Positions 1 to 10,463 of a DNA stretch of 64,000 bases are shown piece after piece; the stretch's first letter is position 1, and every line of letters begins with the position of its first letter. Below the pieces are notes generated by a model. That model did no database searches, was not told where the DNA came from, and worked only from the letters and a program-made list of their open reading frames with translations. A program made the position numbers and the translations under genes. Origin of the DNA: Wolbachia endosymbiont (group B) of Protocalliphora azurea (GTDB lineage Bacteria > Pseudomonadota > Alphaproteobacteria > Rickettsiales > Anaplasmataceae). The DNA lies in NCBI RefSeq assembly GCF_947251865.1, contig NZ_OX366394.1, forward strand, positions 1,364,001 to 1,428,000, written 5' to 3'.

Positions 1-1
1 T

Positions 2-61
2 GTTTCTGATTTACCACAAGACATGCAAGTCTTAATCGGTGAATTTGAAAATATATCTTAA
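2..61 (+). CDS. 3' end of an unidentified gene running in from the left
   Basis: An open frame enters at the window edge and stops with TAA at 59-61, giving 19 residues ending QVLIGEFENIS. It converges on the end of dgkA, 6 nt away. Too little is present to name the product. Amino-acid composition and the tidy convergent spacing suggest a genuine gene end. Confidence 0.4.
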   Translation, partial: VSDLPQDMQVLIGEFENIS

Positions 62-246
62 CAACATTCATATCAATATTATCATCCATGTTATCAAGAA
101 ATTAATTAATGAGAGAAAAACTGCTGCACTACCTAGATCTTTCACTTTTTTTGAAAGTATATGTTGTTCACTGGAAATACGCTCAATTGTTGTTTCAAAA
201 GCAGTGTTAATAATTTCTACAATTAACACCAAAAATAGGCTACTTA

Positions 247-1346
247 TACCAAATTCCATTACTAATCGAACAAATAAGAAACATTACAAACTCGTTTAAT
301 AGTAGTGCTGGAAATACTGACAATAAAATTACACAGAACATCTGCAAGTAAGCCTATGGTATCGTAGACTCTGTTACGTAAAGTATTGTATTTGATATAT
401 TGCCACAACCTCTCAACAGGATTCAGTTCCGGTGAATAAGGAGGCAAGTATATAATGGTAATGTTTTCCTGAAATTTCAAACTTTTTGATCTATGCCAAC
501 TTGCACAATCCATTACAAGAAAGGCTTTTTTCGTGCCTAAATCTTTCGACATCTGCTCCAGAAATATATTCATACAATCAGTGTTTACATATGGAGCAAG
601 TAGGCTGATTTTCTTACCACTTCTTGGATTTACCGCACTGTAGATATAGAAATTTTGTCTACCAATTTTCATTTTAACCTGCGTTCTGACCCCTTTTTTA
701 AACCATCCGTGTCCGATTTTTGAATGAGTTCCAAATCGTGATTCATCAAAAAAACACCTCTTTTTCAGGGTGGGAATTGACTATTTTATTGAAGTATTTT
801 TTAAACTCTTCTTGCTTGTTTTTATCTTGTTTATGGTGCATTGGCCTCGGTGTTATATAAGAAAATTTCATCCTTTGTATCTCACGGTGCACTGTTGATT
901 TGCTAATGTTTAGGCCAAATTCCTCTGAGATTTTTATCTGCACTTCCTTAATAGTAATATTTGGATTTCTTTCTACCCATATTTCAATTTGCTCACGTTG
1001 ATTTTTCTTTAATTTGCTTTTTCTTCGCCGCTGAGACGGGGCAAATAATCTTTCTACTCTACCAAATTTTAGATGCTTTATCCATTCAGTCAAAGCAGTC
1101 CTTGAAATTTTACATATTCTTGCCACAGCGCTTATACTACTTTCTTTTCCTGCTATCACCGCTTGTAACTTTTTTGAAACATATGCGTTATTTCTGACCT
1201 TTTTTAACATTTCTTTCGCCAAATTTACAACTTTTTCGTCTAATAGTTTTGACCTTAATGCCATTTATACCTCTCTATTTTATCTACTTTATTATCACTT
1301 CTTTCCCATTATTGTCTATCTGTTCTTTGCATAGTGGGAATTGGTA
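247..1346 (-). mobile_element. IS630-family insertion sequence, copy 1 (1100 bp)
   Basis: The ends are imperfect inverted repeats, TACCAAATTCC on the left and the complement of TACCAATTCCC on the right. Both sides carry TTA, consistent with a TA-containing target duplication. The element encodes one transposase split into two frames. A second copy of the same length lies at 21899-22998; the protein products differ at a single residue (V versus M beside the slippage site). It interrupts dgkA. Confidence 0.88.
262..1264 (-). CDS. IS630 transposase, two overlapping frames (probable frameshift product)
   Basis: This is a DDE transposase of the IS630/Tc1-mariner superfamily. The first frame (1264-746) carries the helix-turn-helix region (SAVARICKISRTALTEWI) and ends PEKEVFF at a stop. 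The second (to 262) carries the catalytic core: FLVMDCASWHRS with the second Asp, and YLPPYSPELNPVERLW with the catalytic Glu. Between them the minus strand reads GTG, seven T, then GATGAATC. Skipping one T gives FFDESRFG, which supplies the first catalytic Asp. The same T7 break is present in copy 2, so it is more likely a programmed slippage site than decay. Confidence 0.85.
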
Positions 1347-1687
1347 TTACCATTACTGCACGTTCTAAATTACTTACATCTAAAACAAACAAAGTTGAAA
1401 CACATATTATAAAAAGCAGTAACTCCTGTCTAAACGCAACTTCTGATACAAAAGCTGATTTTATTCCTTCACAGGAGTATTGAATTGCTTTTATTAGACG
1501 AGTAATGCTTTTCTTCATTATCAATTTTGGAAACTCAATGAATTACACTTATTGCACTCAGGTAAAAAATGCATGAAAATACCTTTCAGTCGTGATCACT
1601 TACAAAGATTTTTAAGTTAAAGTCTAGCATATTGTTTGAATCAAGAAAATTAGTACAAAGCCTTTCAACAAACGCTCAAGGCAGTTA

Positions 1688-2605
1688 TAGCATTTCTCAT
1701 AATAGTCCGAACAGGTCATAGGAAGGCAGAATCAACAGCACGACGAAAGGATTCGAATAGAGGAATGTTTTTCCTGGCTCTGTTTTTTATAGCAAACCAA
1801 TAATGCTCAATTTTGTTGAAATCTGGAGAATATGGAGGAAGATATAAAATTTCTGCACCAACTCCTTTAGCAAATCTTATTAGACTTATGAAAAGTAGCA
1901 TTATCAAGGATAACAGTTTGTCCAGGTTCCAAAATCGGTGTCAGAAACTGCTCAAACCATTTATTAAAGATATCCATATTGCAGTGGCCTTTAAAGGTTA
2001 ACGGAGCAATTATTTTTCTTCCACTTAAGGCTGCAACCATGCTAATTCGTTGAGTTTTCTTTCCAGATTTTAGGGCATAAAACCGCTGTCCTTTCTGGCA
2101 ATACCCATAGGTTCAGTGTTATCAATGCCAGACTCATCTATATACACTAATTCTTTAGGTTCTTTTGTTGCTATAACCTTTGAAAATTGAGCTCGCTTTT
2201 CTTCATTTCTTTCTTTATATCCGTAGGTCTTTTTTTTCTTGTGAATCCTATATTTTTAAGTGCTCGATGAATTGTTTGTCTACTAATATTGCCCCAGCAT
2301 CTCTGACTGAGTTTTGCCACCTTGCTCATTTGCAAATTCGGCAAATGCATTCCAGTCGGTAATTTTATGCCACGCTTCCAAGCTTTTTTGATTGAAAATC
2401 TCCCGTTTTCTCACGTCTTTTCTTCCACTCATATAAAGTTGTTTCTCCAATCTTAAATCTCTTGGCAACAGTTTCTCCACTCTCTCCTTCATCCAATGCT
2501 TCCATTACCTTTTTTCTTAAGTCATAACTATATGCTGCTGGCATGCTTACCATCACTACTATAAATCCATATCTTACCTTTTTTGGACTATTATGAGAAG
2601 TGCTA
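1688..2605 (-). pseudogene. Decayed second IS630-like element
   Basis: A 918-bp element is bounded by about 20-bp inverted repeats (TAGCATTTCTCATAATAGTC on the left, one mismatch on the right) and flanked by TA. Minus-strand frames hold fragments of a transposase unrelated in detail to the one at 262-1264. The N-terminal helix-turn-helix is at 2556-2365 (SYDLRKKVMEALDEGES, FKIGETTLYEW), a middle piece at 2388-2283, and the C-terminal ILYLPPYSPDFNKIEHYW at 1907-1716. Several frameshifts and stops separate the pieces, so it should not transpose alone. It sits between dgkA and carB. Confidence 0.75.
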
Positions 2606-2709
2606 TATATATTGATACTGACACAAAAATCCTTTAATTAAATTTCTCTCGCCTTAGCTTACACGATCCTCATTTTGAAATAAGTAATAATTTATTATAG
2701 TCTTGATAT

Positions 2710-5700
2710 TTAAACATTTTGTATCTGCTGTAATGATTTCACTTCCAATTTGCTATTCTTTACATATTGAATTGCAAGCGCTAACGCTTTACTCCCAGAA
2801 GCTGTGGTGCTATAAGCTATATTTTGCAAAATAGCAGTTCTCCTGATATCTTTGCTATCTGAAACTGATTTCACACCTTTTGAGGTATTGATCACTAGAT
2901 TTATTTTTCCATCTTTGAGCATATCAACTATGTGGGGTCTGCCTTCTCTCACTTTATTTACAGCTTTTGCAGCAATGCCGTTATTGTTCAGATACGAAGC
3001 TGTGCCTTTGGTGGCATATATTTCAAAACTCAGTTCTTTCAACATTCGTGCAACAGGCAATATACACTCTTTATCATCATCTTTTACTGAAACCAGAGCT
3101 GCTCCTTCTGTTGGTAACTTGTATCCTGCAGCCATGTGCACTTTTGCAAGTGCAGCTTCGAAAGATAAGTCAATTCCCATCACTTCTCCTGTTGATTTCA
3201 TTTCAGGACCAAGTAAAGTATCAACTCCTGCAAAGCGGGTAAATGGAAAAACAGCAGCTTTAACTGCAAAATGATTGAAAGGCTTGTTTTCCTGATTCAA
3301 ATTTTTACCCAAAATAACCTGAGTGGCAAGCTTTGCAACAGGAATGTTGATTACCTTGGAAATGAAAGGAACTGTACGGCTAGCCCTTAAATTCACTTCA
3401 AGTATGTATACATCACTCTCTTGAACAGCAAACTGAATGTTTATCAGACCTTTCACTTTTAATGCTAATGCTATTCTTTCAGTTTGGAGCTCGATCTCTT
3501 TTATTACTTCGTCACTCAATGTATTTGTCGGTATTGAGCATGTTGAATCGCCAGAGTGGATACCAGCTTCTTCAATGTGCTCCATGACCGCTGCAATGAA
3601 AACTTTTTTCCCATCACATACAGCATCAACGTCAACCTCAACTGCATTGACTAAAAATTTATCAAGAAGCAGCGATCCGTGTTCAAAAATTTTGGTTTGA
3701 TTCAAGACATACTCTTTAAAGCTCTGAGTATCGTGTCTAATCGACATAGACTGACCGCCGAGGACATATGATGGCCTGACTACTAGTGGAAACCCCACCT
3801 TTTCTGCGTTGGTTAACGCTTCTTCTACTGAATGGCAGATAGAATTTTCAGGTTGTTTTAAATTAAGTTGCAAAGCAAGATTTTTAAATCTCATGCGATC
3901 TTCTGCAAGGTCAATAGAATCAAACGAAGTTCCCAGAATTTTGAAACCTCTCTCGTTAAGCACTTTGGCTAACTTTAAAGGCGTTTGCCCGCCGATTTGA
4001 ACTATTACACCAACCAGTGTGCCATTTTCTTGCTCTTTGCTTAGTATTTCAAGCACATCCTCTGCAATCAGTGGGGCGAAATATAAACGATCAGCGGTAT
4101 CGTAGTCAGTTGAGACGGTTTCTGGATTACAGTTAATCATTATTGTTTCATATCCCATTTCTTTGGCGGCAGAAGCTGCATGTACGCATGCATAATCAAA
4201 CTCAATACCCTGACCAATGCGGTTTGGACCACTTCCTAAAATGACAACTTTTTTTCGATCCGAAATATTCGCCTCACATTCCGTTTTATTTTCAACATCA
4301 CCCTCATAGCAGCCATACATATAAGCAGTGCTCGATTCAAATTCAGCTGCACAGGTGTCTACACGTTTATAAACTTGTTTAGTACCAAACCTTTTCCTTA
4401 TTGCTTCAATTTGCTCTACTTTCTTATTGCTTAACTTTGCCAACCTTGCATCTGAAAATCCCATTTTTTTCAGCTCTAACATTTCATATGCAGTTCCAGG
4501 AAGGCCGTTTTCCTTGATTTTTTGTTCAGCCAAGATGATTTGCTGTATATTTTGCAGAAACCATAAGTCATATCCTGTAATCGAATTTATTTCTTCTATG
4601 CTAATTCCGTGACGCATTGCGTCAGCAGCAATCAGTAATCTGTTTGGCAGCAATTTTGCTAATTGAGATTTAACATCTGTGTCTTCAGAAAACACTTCAT
4701 CAAGTCCCGTGAGCCCTGTTTCAAGTGAGCGAAAAGCTTTCTGTAGTGACTCATTAAAAGTGCGGCCTATAGACATTACTTCTCCCACTGATTTCATGGA
4801 GGTTGATAGTTCACAATTCGTCCCCTTAAATTTCTCAAACTCAAATCGAGGAATTTTAGTGACGATATAATCAATCACTGGTTCGAATGCAGCAGGTATA
4901 ACTGGAGCACAGTCGTTACATATTTCATCGAGCGAATAGCCAATAGCAAGTTTAGTTACAACTTTTGCAATAGGATAGCCTGTTGCTTTCGAAGCAAGTG
5001 CAGAGGAGCGAGAAACCCTTGGATTCATTTCAATTACAACGAGGCTTCCATCTTCTTTAGGATTCACTGCAAACTGAACATTTGCACCACCGGCGCTAAC
5101 ATCAATTTCTCTCAACACTGCTATAGATGCATTTCTCATTTGTTGATATTCAGCATCACGCAGAGTCAAAGCAGGAGCAACTGTGATACTATCTCCGGTG
5201 TGCACTCCCATTGGATCAATATTTTCTATTGAACACACTATTATACAGTTATCCTTGCAGTCACGGATAACTTCCATTTCATATTCCTTCCAGCCCATAA
5301 TTGATTCATCTATCTGAACTTCATTTATTGGTGAAATTTTTAGAGCACTTTCTGCAATATTGAAAAACTCCTCTTTATTGTATGCTATGCCGCTACCTGC
5401 GCCACCAAGAGTGAATGATGAACGGATGATTGCTGGTAATCCAATGTAATCCAAAGCCTTTTTTATTTGTTCTTGATTTTTTATAATGATACTTTTGGGG
5501 TATTTTAGACCTATTTTATCCATGGATTGGCGAAATAATTCTCTATCTTCCGCTTTTTTTATTGCTTCTCTATTTACTCCTATTAATTCTACGTTGTATT
5601 TGTCTAACACTCCATCATCTGCAAGTTTTATTGCGCAATTGAGTGCTGTTTGCCCGCCCATTGTTGGCAATATTGCATCTGGCATCTCCTTAATTATAAT

Positions 5701-5928
5701 TTTCTCTATGATTTCAGGTAGCACCGGCTCAATATAAGTTGCATCAGAGAATTCAGGATCTGTCATTATAGTTGCGGGGTTGGAGTTAACTAAAATGACT
5801 TTATAACCTTCACTTTTTAATACTTTACAGCTTTGCGTTCCAGAATAATCAAACTCGCATGCCTGACCTATAACTATTGGGCCTGCTCCTATTACTAATA
5901 TAGATTCTATATCTGTGCGTTTTGGCAT
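2710..5928 (-). CDS. carB: Carbamoyl-phosphate synthase large subunit
   Basis: CarB makes carbamoyl phosphate from ammonia (delivered by CarA), bicarbonate and two ATP, feeding pyrimidine and arginine synthesis in the cytoplasm. The 1072-residue protein has the usual length. It shows the two-fold repeat of ATP-grasp halves: the first begins [21 protein letters not shown] with phosphate loop [12 protein letters not shown]; the second begins [19 protein letters not shown] with [14 protein letters not shown]-terminal MGS-like allosteric domain follows after about residue 930. It is intact and stands alone; carA is not in the window. Upstream on the same strand, 116 nt away, is the SDR gene. Confidence 0.97.
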   Translation of the reverse strand: MPKRTDIESILVIGAGPIVIGQACEFDYSGTQSCKVLKSEGYKVILVNSNPATIMTDPEFSDATYIEPVLPEIIEKIIIKEMPDAILPTMGGQTALNCAIKLADDGVLDKYNVELIGVNREAIKKAEDRELFRQSMDKIGLKYPKSIIIKNQEQIKKALDYIGLPAIIRSSFTLGGAGSGIAYNKEEFFNIAESALKISPINEVQIDESIMGWKEYEMEVIRDCKDNCIIVCSIENIDPMGVHTGDSITVAPALTLRDAEYQQMRNASIAVLREIDVSAGGANVQFAVNPKEDGSLVVIEMNPRVSRSSALASKATGYPIAKVVTKLAIGYSLDEICNDCAPVIPAAFEPVIDYIVTKIPRFEFEKFKGTNCELSTSMKSVGEVMSIGRTFNESLQKAFRSLETGLTGLDEVFSEDTDVKSQLAKLLPNRLLIAADAMRHGISIEEINSITGYDLWFLQNIQQIILAEQKIKENGLPGTAYEMLELKKMGFSDARLAKLSNKKVEQIEAIRKRFGTKQVYKRVDTCAAEFESSTAYMYGCYEGDVENKTECEANISDRKKVVILGSGPNRIGQGIEFDYACVHAASAAKEMGYETIMINCNPETVSTDYDTADRLYFAPLIAEDVLEILSKEQENGTLVGVIVQIGGQTPLKLAKVLNERGFKILGTSFDSIDLAEDRMRFKNLALQLNLKQPENSICHSVEEALTNAEKVGFPLVVRPSYVLGGQSMSIRHDTQSFKEYVLNQTKIFEHGSLLLDKFLVNAVEVDVDAVCDGKKVFIAAVMEHIEEAGIHSGDSTCSIPTNTLSDEVIKEIELQTERIALALKVKGLINIQFAVQESDVYILEVNLRASRTVPFISKVINIPVAKLATQVILGKNLNQENKPFNHFAVKAAVFPFTRFAGVDTLLGPEMKSTGEVMGIDLSFEAALAKVHMAAGYKLPTEGAALVSVKDDDKECILPVARMLKELSFEIYATKGTASYLNNNGIAAKAVNKVREGRPHIVDMLKDGKINLVINTSKGVKSVSDSKDIRRTAILQNIAYSTTASGSKALALAIQYVKNSKLEVKSLQQIQNV

Positions 5929-6044
5929 AATTACAATAATAGTCTCGACTCAAATAATGTTACCAATCTTTCCTGTGTATGTGAATTTTTATTAAACCTA
6001 ACTACCTTTAGGCTTAACAGTATCTTTGCAGATACTATGGTAAT

Positions 6045-6785
6045 TTACTCGGGAGATTTGCTAAGTGGTAAGATTTGTCCTGATATGCTACAATCTTCAG
6101 AAGCAAGTTCTACAAATTTGTCTGTCAGTTTATCAGGTGGCACCAATTCAGATATATCTTTTCCCGGAAATGCTTGCTTATACATTTCACTATCGATAGG
6201 CTCTTCCGAATACACGGCATTTATGCACAAATTCGTATGTTTTGTCTCAGATGCATATATCTTCACCATTGCTTCTAGTGCAACTTTACTTGCAGCATAT
6301 GGCATCCAATATGGATAAGAGGAAGGAGAAAGTGTTATCTTTGAGGTCATGAATATCGCTCTTCCAGCATTAGACTTTTTTAGTATCGGACCCAAATTTT
6401 TTAGCAAGTACCAACTGGCAGTAAAATTTGTATTCATTACCTTCTGTAGATCTTCAAGCTCACAATCGTGAACAGGGCTCAACTTACATAAAATTTCAGT
6501 GCATGTAATCAGTATATCAAGTGTGCCAGATTCTGATAATTTTGGGCTTTCTATCATATTTGCCAGTTTTTCTACGTTTTCAAAGTCTAAAAGATCAAGC
6601 TGAATTAGTTTTACATAGCCTTCTTTAAGCTCTTCAATTTCATTATACAGTGGCTTGAGGTGATCGATAAACCTTGAAATCAGAATCACACATGCACCTT
6701 CTCTTACAAACCTTTTTGCAACAGCAGAGCCTATTCCACCTGAAGCCCCGGTAATTAAAGCTACTTTACCTTCTAACTTACCCAT
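6045..6785 (-). CDS. Short-chain dehydrogenase/reductase (SDR)
   Basis: A classical SDR with a Rossmann fold. The N-terminal dinucleotide motif is TGASGGIG, and the catalytic YxxxK appears as YAASK, preceded by MTSKITLS, which supplies the Ser. The usual NNAG motif is replaced by LITCTE, so the family is recognised but the substrate is not. The start at 6785 is preferred over 6809 because AAGGAG lies just upstream. That ribosome site overlaps the stop codon of yihY, so the two are very probably co-transcribed and translationally coupled. The product is about 246 residues. Confidence 0.88.
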   Translation of the reverse strand: MGKLEGKVALITGASGGIGSAVAKRFVREGACVILISRFIDHLKPLYNEIEELKEGYVKLIQLDLLDFENVEKLANMIESPKLSESGTLDILITCTEILCKLSPVHDCELEDLQKVMNTNFTASWYLLKNLGPILKKSNAGRAIFMTSKITLSPSSYPYWMPYAASKVALEAMVKIYASETKHTNLCINAVYSEEPIDSEMYKQAFPGKDISELVPPDKLTDKFVELASEDCSISGQILPLSKSPE

Positions 6786-6795
6786 TTCTTTCTCC

Positions 6796-7611
6796 TTAGC
6801 AAGATCCATTGAAATATTTTAGCTGAAAATTAAATTTTGCTCCATATATAAAAATCAAACTTAGCACATAAAAAAATAGTAACGATACTACCACACCACC
6901 TAAACTTCCATATATCAAATTCAGTTGATCAAAGGAAGCTTTTAAATATTGCTTGAAAGCTGAAGCAGAGATCGTCCAAAGAATAACAGCCACACAAGAT
7001 CCGGGAAATACGTCTGATAAGTTTTGCTTTATGTTTGGCAATGTAAAATATAGCCAAGATACTATAGTAAAAAGCACAAACTCAATAAGTAAATATCTAG
7101 TATAACTTAGCCCTTGGTAAGAAAAATCAATTAACATTGGCACTAATGTAAAAAATACTATAGTCAGAGTTGTAACAAGCGTAATTACTAAAAATTGTAA
7201 TATACTGAGCACCCTTCTCCATATATAAGGCGATGAAACCGGAACTTTATAGGCCTTATTCAATATCGTTCTAAATCCTTCAATTGTCGATGAGGCAGTC
7301 CAAACAGCGCCTACAATTGCCAAGGTTAATAAGCTTTGCGGAGGGCCTGATATTATCTCCCTAATACGTGGCATCAAAGATGATAAAATATCCTGTGGCA
7401 TGTTATCAATAATAAATGCCCAGCCGACATTGTATTGATCTAAGAAATTTGCGAACGTTGATGCCATGGCTATTAAAACAATAAGAAAAGGAAATATTGA
7501 TAACAGGATTAAAAATGATAGATACCCTGCATGCTCCACTCCATCATTATAAATTGTGTCAATTAAAGCACGATAAAGGCAATAAACGATACTATAAAAT
7601 TTCTGTAGCAC
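6796..7611 (-). CDS. YihY/BrkB family inner-membrane protein
   Basis: A 271-residue polytopic membrane protein of the YihY/virulence factor BrkB family, once misannotated as ribonuclease BN. It has about six hydrophobic segments. Family features include HAGYLSFLILLSIFPF near residue 27, a central WTASSTIEGFRTILNKAY, and the C-terminal YGSLGGVVVSLLFFYVL. Its physiological role is not established. The stop codon TAA forms part of the ribosome site of the downstream SDR gene, so the pair behaves as an operon. Confidence 0.9.
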   Translation of the reverse strand: MLQKFYSIVYCLYRALIDTIYNDGVEHAGYLSFLILLSIFPFLIVLIAMASTFANFLDQYNVGWAFIIDNMPQDILSSLMPRIREIISGPPQSLLTLAIVGAVWTASSTIEGFRTILNKAYKVPVSSPYIWRRVLSILQFLVITLVTTLTIVFFTLVPMLIDFSYQGLSYTRYLLIEFVLFTIVSWLYFTLPNIKQNLSDVFPGSCVAVILWTISASAFKQYLKASFDQLNLIYGSLGGVVVSLLFFYVLSLIFIYGAKFNFQLKYFNGSC

Positions 7612-7739
7612 TTGTAATATAAATAAACTAAGAAAAGTATTCTAAATGAAATAAAGCATACTTTTAAGCAAAAAATCCTCACCGTTTACTTAAATTTAAT
7701 CAAAATGATAGATAATCCAGCGTTAAATACGGAGGCATA

Positions 7740-8093
7740 ATGAAAAATTTTCTTCTACTTGTAGCTTTAATTCTTTCCTTTGCATTTGATAATGCTTTTG
7801 CTGCTGCTGTTACTGATGATGCAACAACCAATACAATATGCAAAATAGTAGGCTATACTCACGGTATAGGCGGGCCTATGATTACAATAGTGATAATAGG
7901 TGCAGCATTGCTGGCAATATTTGGCAGAATGCCATGGCCAGCGCTTTTTGCACTTGGTGCATTTACTGCTGTGTTTTTTGGTGCACCTGTAGTTGTTTCA
8001 AAAATAGTACCAGGTGGTGTGATTTGTAAAGATGGTGCAACTGCTTGCCCTGATGGTAAAAGATGGGATGCAACAAAAAATACATGCGTATAA
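7740..8093 (+). CDS. virB2: VirB2/TrbC-type pilin of the type IV secretion system
   Basis: The 117-residue protein starts with a cleavable signal peptide (LLLVALILSFAF, ending near ANAFA|A) followed by two hydrophobic helices (MITIVIIGAALLAIFG and PALFALGAFTAVFFG). This is the layout of VirB2/TrbC pilin precursors, which form the extracellular part of a type IV secretion channel. The C-terminal tail has paired cysteines (ICKDGATACPDG). A good ribosome site, GGAGG, precedes the ATG. It is monocistronic, remote from other vir genes, and followed by a strong hairpin. Wolbachia are known to keep virB genes scattered. Confidence 0.85.
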   Translation: MKNFLLLVALILSFAFDNAFAAAVTDDATTNTICKIVGYTHGIGGPMITIVIIGAALLAIFGRMPWPALFALGAFTAVFFGAPVVVSKIVPGGVICKDGATACPDGKRWDATKNTCV

Positions 8094-8122
8094 TAAGCAT
8101 TAAAGCTTCAAAACATTAGCAA

Positions 8123-8147
8123 ATGGTGCTTCTTAAAGAAGCACCAT
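8123..8147 (+). terminator. Hairpin after virB2
   Basis: A perfect 11-bp stem (ATGGTGCTTCT with AGAAGCACCAT) closes a 3-nt loop 30 nt past the virB2 stop. There is no U-run after it, so it may act as an mRNA 3'-end stabiliser rather than a classical terminator. Confidence 0.6.
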
Positions 8148-8211
8148 CATTGCACGAACTTGTGATTTAAGAGCAATTTTTGCCAGTTCATCCAAGTACT
8201 GGTTTACTTTA

Positions 8212-8372
8212 TGACGGTGTCATCCCAGTGCTTGACACTGGGATCCAGGAAATTTGATTGGATATTAAGTTTATGAGCATAAAAGCAGTTAATTTTATGT
8301 TAAAACACAACATTTTTGATGAGGCTGTATTAAGAGATGGATCCCAGTGTCAGCTACTCGGATGACACCATT
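8212..8372. repeat. Small palindromic repeat pair (ATCCCAGTGTC type)
   Basis: Two imperfect palindromes at about 8217-8252 and 8338-8370 share the core ATCCCAGTG and GGATGACACC. Related copies occur at 26.6, 28.4, 29.9 and 30.1 kb. They look like a Wolbachia dispersed palindromic element comparable to Rickettsia palindromic elements. Confidence 0.75.
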
Positions 8373-8449
8373 TGCTACGCAATTTACTTTCAAAAATGAA
8401 TGCTCGTACAGCTGTGTGTCAGCTACTTACATAACACCTCTCGAAAATT

Positions 8450-8665
8450 ACTTTAGTTGCAAATATTAAGAAATTTACCAAATGAAGAAAAAAGGCAAAA
8501 GAATCCCCGTGTGACAAGTTTTATAATGTAAATTGATAATGTGCTAACAAGCGCGTTTTGGCTGAATGTAGAAAAAATAAAAAAAGCCGCTATAATTTTT
8601 GTGTAATTTGCCAATAAATATTTGAGTTTTTTACTGATTTTGTAATTGAGCCTGCAGGTCAAAAA
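8450..8665 (-). repeat. Dispersed non-coding repeat, copy A
   Basis: Its reverse complement aligns along its length with 12543-12785. Shared blocks include CAGTAAAAAACTCA, ATTATAGCGGCT, CTACATTCAGCCAAAAC, GTTAGCACATTAT and GGGGATTCTTTTGCC. A 69-codon frame crosses it but is not preserved in the other copy, so it is not treated as a gene. Confidence 0.7.
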
Positions 8666-8828
8666 TAAGGATAAATATTCTTGGTATCATAGTAAAGGGA
8701 ATGACGAAATTTGTAAAGTAGTTTTCACTCAAATGACGCCCAGGCAAAAACTATATGGTTATGCAAAAAATCTATTTTTAAAACTGTTAATATAACATAG
8801 AAAAAACCTCACCTTTATTAATAATAGA

Positions 8829-10214
8829 TTACTTACCAATTGGGTAGTCACCAGTGAAACAAGCATCACAATATTGCGGTGTAGCGTTGTTACGTTTTTC
8901 TTCTTTAACAGCCCTGTATAGGCCATCAATACTCAAGAAGGCTAGGCTATCTATTCCTATAACTTCCTTAATTTCCTCTACAGATTTATTTGCAGCAATT
9001 AAATCTTTGCACTCTGGCGTATCTATTCCATAAAAACAAGAGTGCTTAATTGGTGGACATGAAATCTTTAGGTGAATTTCTTTTACTCCTGCATCTTTTA
9101 ACATAACTATTATACTTCTGAGCGTGCTACCACGCACTATACTATCGTCTATTAAAATTATGTTTTTACCCTTTAAAATATGCTTATTAGCATTGAATTT
9201 TAATTTTATTCTAACCTTACGTATTTCAGGGGTTGGCTGTATAAATGTTCTTCCTATATAATGATTACGAATTATCCCCAGTTCCATAGGTAATCCTGAA
9301 TGCTTTGCATATCCAATAGCTGCAGGTATTCCAGAATCAGGTATTGGTACAACCATATCTACATTGTTTTTTGGTGGGCTCTCTTCTGCAAGTATTCTTC
9401 CTATTTCTTTTCTTATATCATATATGGACCTATTCTCCATTATGCTGTCTGGTCTCGAGAAGTAAACGTATTCAAAAATACAAAAACTTGATTTTTGCTT
9501 TGGGAAAGGAAACATTGAGGCTAGCTTACTATCCGAACTGATGGTAACTAATTCGCCTGGTTCTATTTCTCTAATAAACTCTGCATTTATTATATCAAGA
9601 GCACAAGTTTCAGATGCAAGAACGTAAGAACCGTTTAACTTTCCTAAAACAAGAGGCCTGATTCCAGATGGATCACGTACTCCAATAACTACTTCTTGAT
9701 TGATTGCCACAAAAGAATAAGCACCTTGTATTTGCTTTAATGCATATATAAAACTCTCTAAAAAGCTATCTTTTTCACCGCTTGCTGTCAGATGCACTAC
9801 TACTTCTGTATCAATATCTGACTGAAAAACACACTCTTGTTTAATTAATTGTTCGCGTATCGGAGAAATATTAATTAAATTACCATTATGTGCTATGGCG
9901 AAATCTCCAAATTTGCCACTTTTGCCAAACATGGGCTGCACTCCAAATTTACTACCACTGGTTGAGTATCGAACATGACCTATTGCACAATCTCCAGGTA
10001 AGGATTTCTTTATTTCATCTATATCATCAAATACGCTGCTCACTTGACCTTGAAAGTGATAAGAGAGCAGCTTATCGTTGTTACTGGTTACTACACCAAA
10101 AGACTCTTGACCTCTATGCTGCAAAGCGTGGAGAGCAAGTATAGAGTTAAAAGCAGCACTTTGGTTGCAACTTATGCCAAATACCCCACACTCCTCATGT
10201 ACTTCATCAAGCAT
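8829..10214 (-). CDS. purF: Amidophosphoribosyltransferase
   Basis: PurF catalyses the first committed step of purine synthesis: PRPP plus glutamine to phosphoribosylamine. The 461-residue protein has the N-terminal nucleophile glutaminase domain; the catalytic Cys is Cys9 in EECGVFGI, implying removal of a short propeptide. HALQHRGQESFG and GHVRYSTSG follow. The C-terminal phosphoribosyltransferase domain has the PRPP loop IILIDDSIVRGSTLRS. Length and motifs are normal. It has no close co-directional neighbour and is bracketed, with coq7, by the two inverted non-coding repeats. Confidence 0.96.
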   Translation of the reverse strand: MLDEVHEECGVFGISCNQSAAFNSILALHALQHRGQESFGVVTSNNDKLLSYHFQGQVSSVFDDIDEIKKSLPGDCAIGHVRYSTSGSKFGVQPMFGKSGKFGDFAIAHNGNLINISPIREQLIKQECVFQSDIDTEVVVHLTASGEKDSFLESFIYALKQIQGAYSFVAINQEVVIGVRDPSGIRPLVLGKLNGSYVLASETCALDIINAEFIREIEPGELVTISSDSKLASMFPFPKQKSSFCIFEYVYFSRPDSIMENRSIYDIRKEIGRILAEESPPKNNVDMVVPIPDSGIPAAIGYAKHSGLPMELGIIRNHYIGRTFIQPTPEIRKVRIKLKFNANKHILKGKNIILIDDSIVRGSTLRSIIVMLKDAGVKEIHLKISCPPIKHSCFYGIDTPECKDLIAANKSVEEIKEVIGIDSLAFLSIDGLYRAVKEEKRNNATPQYCDACFTGDYPIGK

Positions 10215-10463
10215 GAAAAATATTAAATAAAGCCTGATTGTACTTTAGTAGAGGTAAAGTACAAGAATTTTATTTGTTAATCCCTTTCAAAGTTGAAGCT
10301 TTCTACGGTAGTTTTGATGTATACCAGAAAGTAGATTATATGCAATTAACCAATTTTGAGATTTTTGACAATTTTTTAGCACTGAAGAGAAAAAGATATT
10401 TTTATTGACTTATCTATGTATTGAAGTAATCACTAAAAAGTTTTATTGGTTATGGTATATAAT

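Larger units (their letters stand above)
68..1524 (-). pseudogene. dgkA: dgkA (diacylglycerol kinase), split by an IS630 element
   Basis: The two halves of a small integral-membrane diacylglycerol kinase flank an insertion. The N-terminal half (1524 or 1518 down to about 1347) has the family signature KAIQYSCEGIKSAF and AFRQE. The C-terminal half (246 down to 68) has LIVEIINTAFETTIERIS followed by KVKDLGSAAVFL, which holds the conserved active-site region. Removing the 1100-bp element and one copy of its TTA duplication joins AVMV directly to SSLFLVLIVE in frame, with the same spacing as in the E. coli enzyme. The enzyme normally phosphorylates diacylglycerol to phosphatidate at the inner membrane. 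The insertion separates two of the three membrane helices, so the gene is probably dead. Confidence 0.85.

Noticed and set aside
8453..8662. 69-codon minus-strand frame
   Set aside because: It lies within a diverged non-coding repeat, and the frame is broken in the second copy at 12543-12785.
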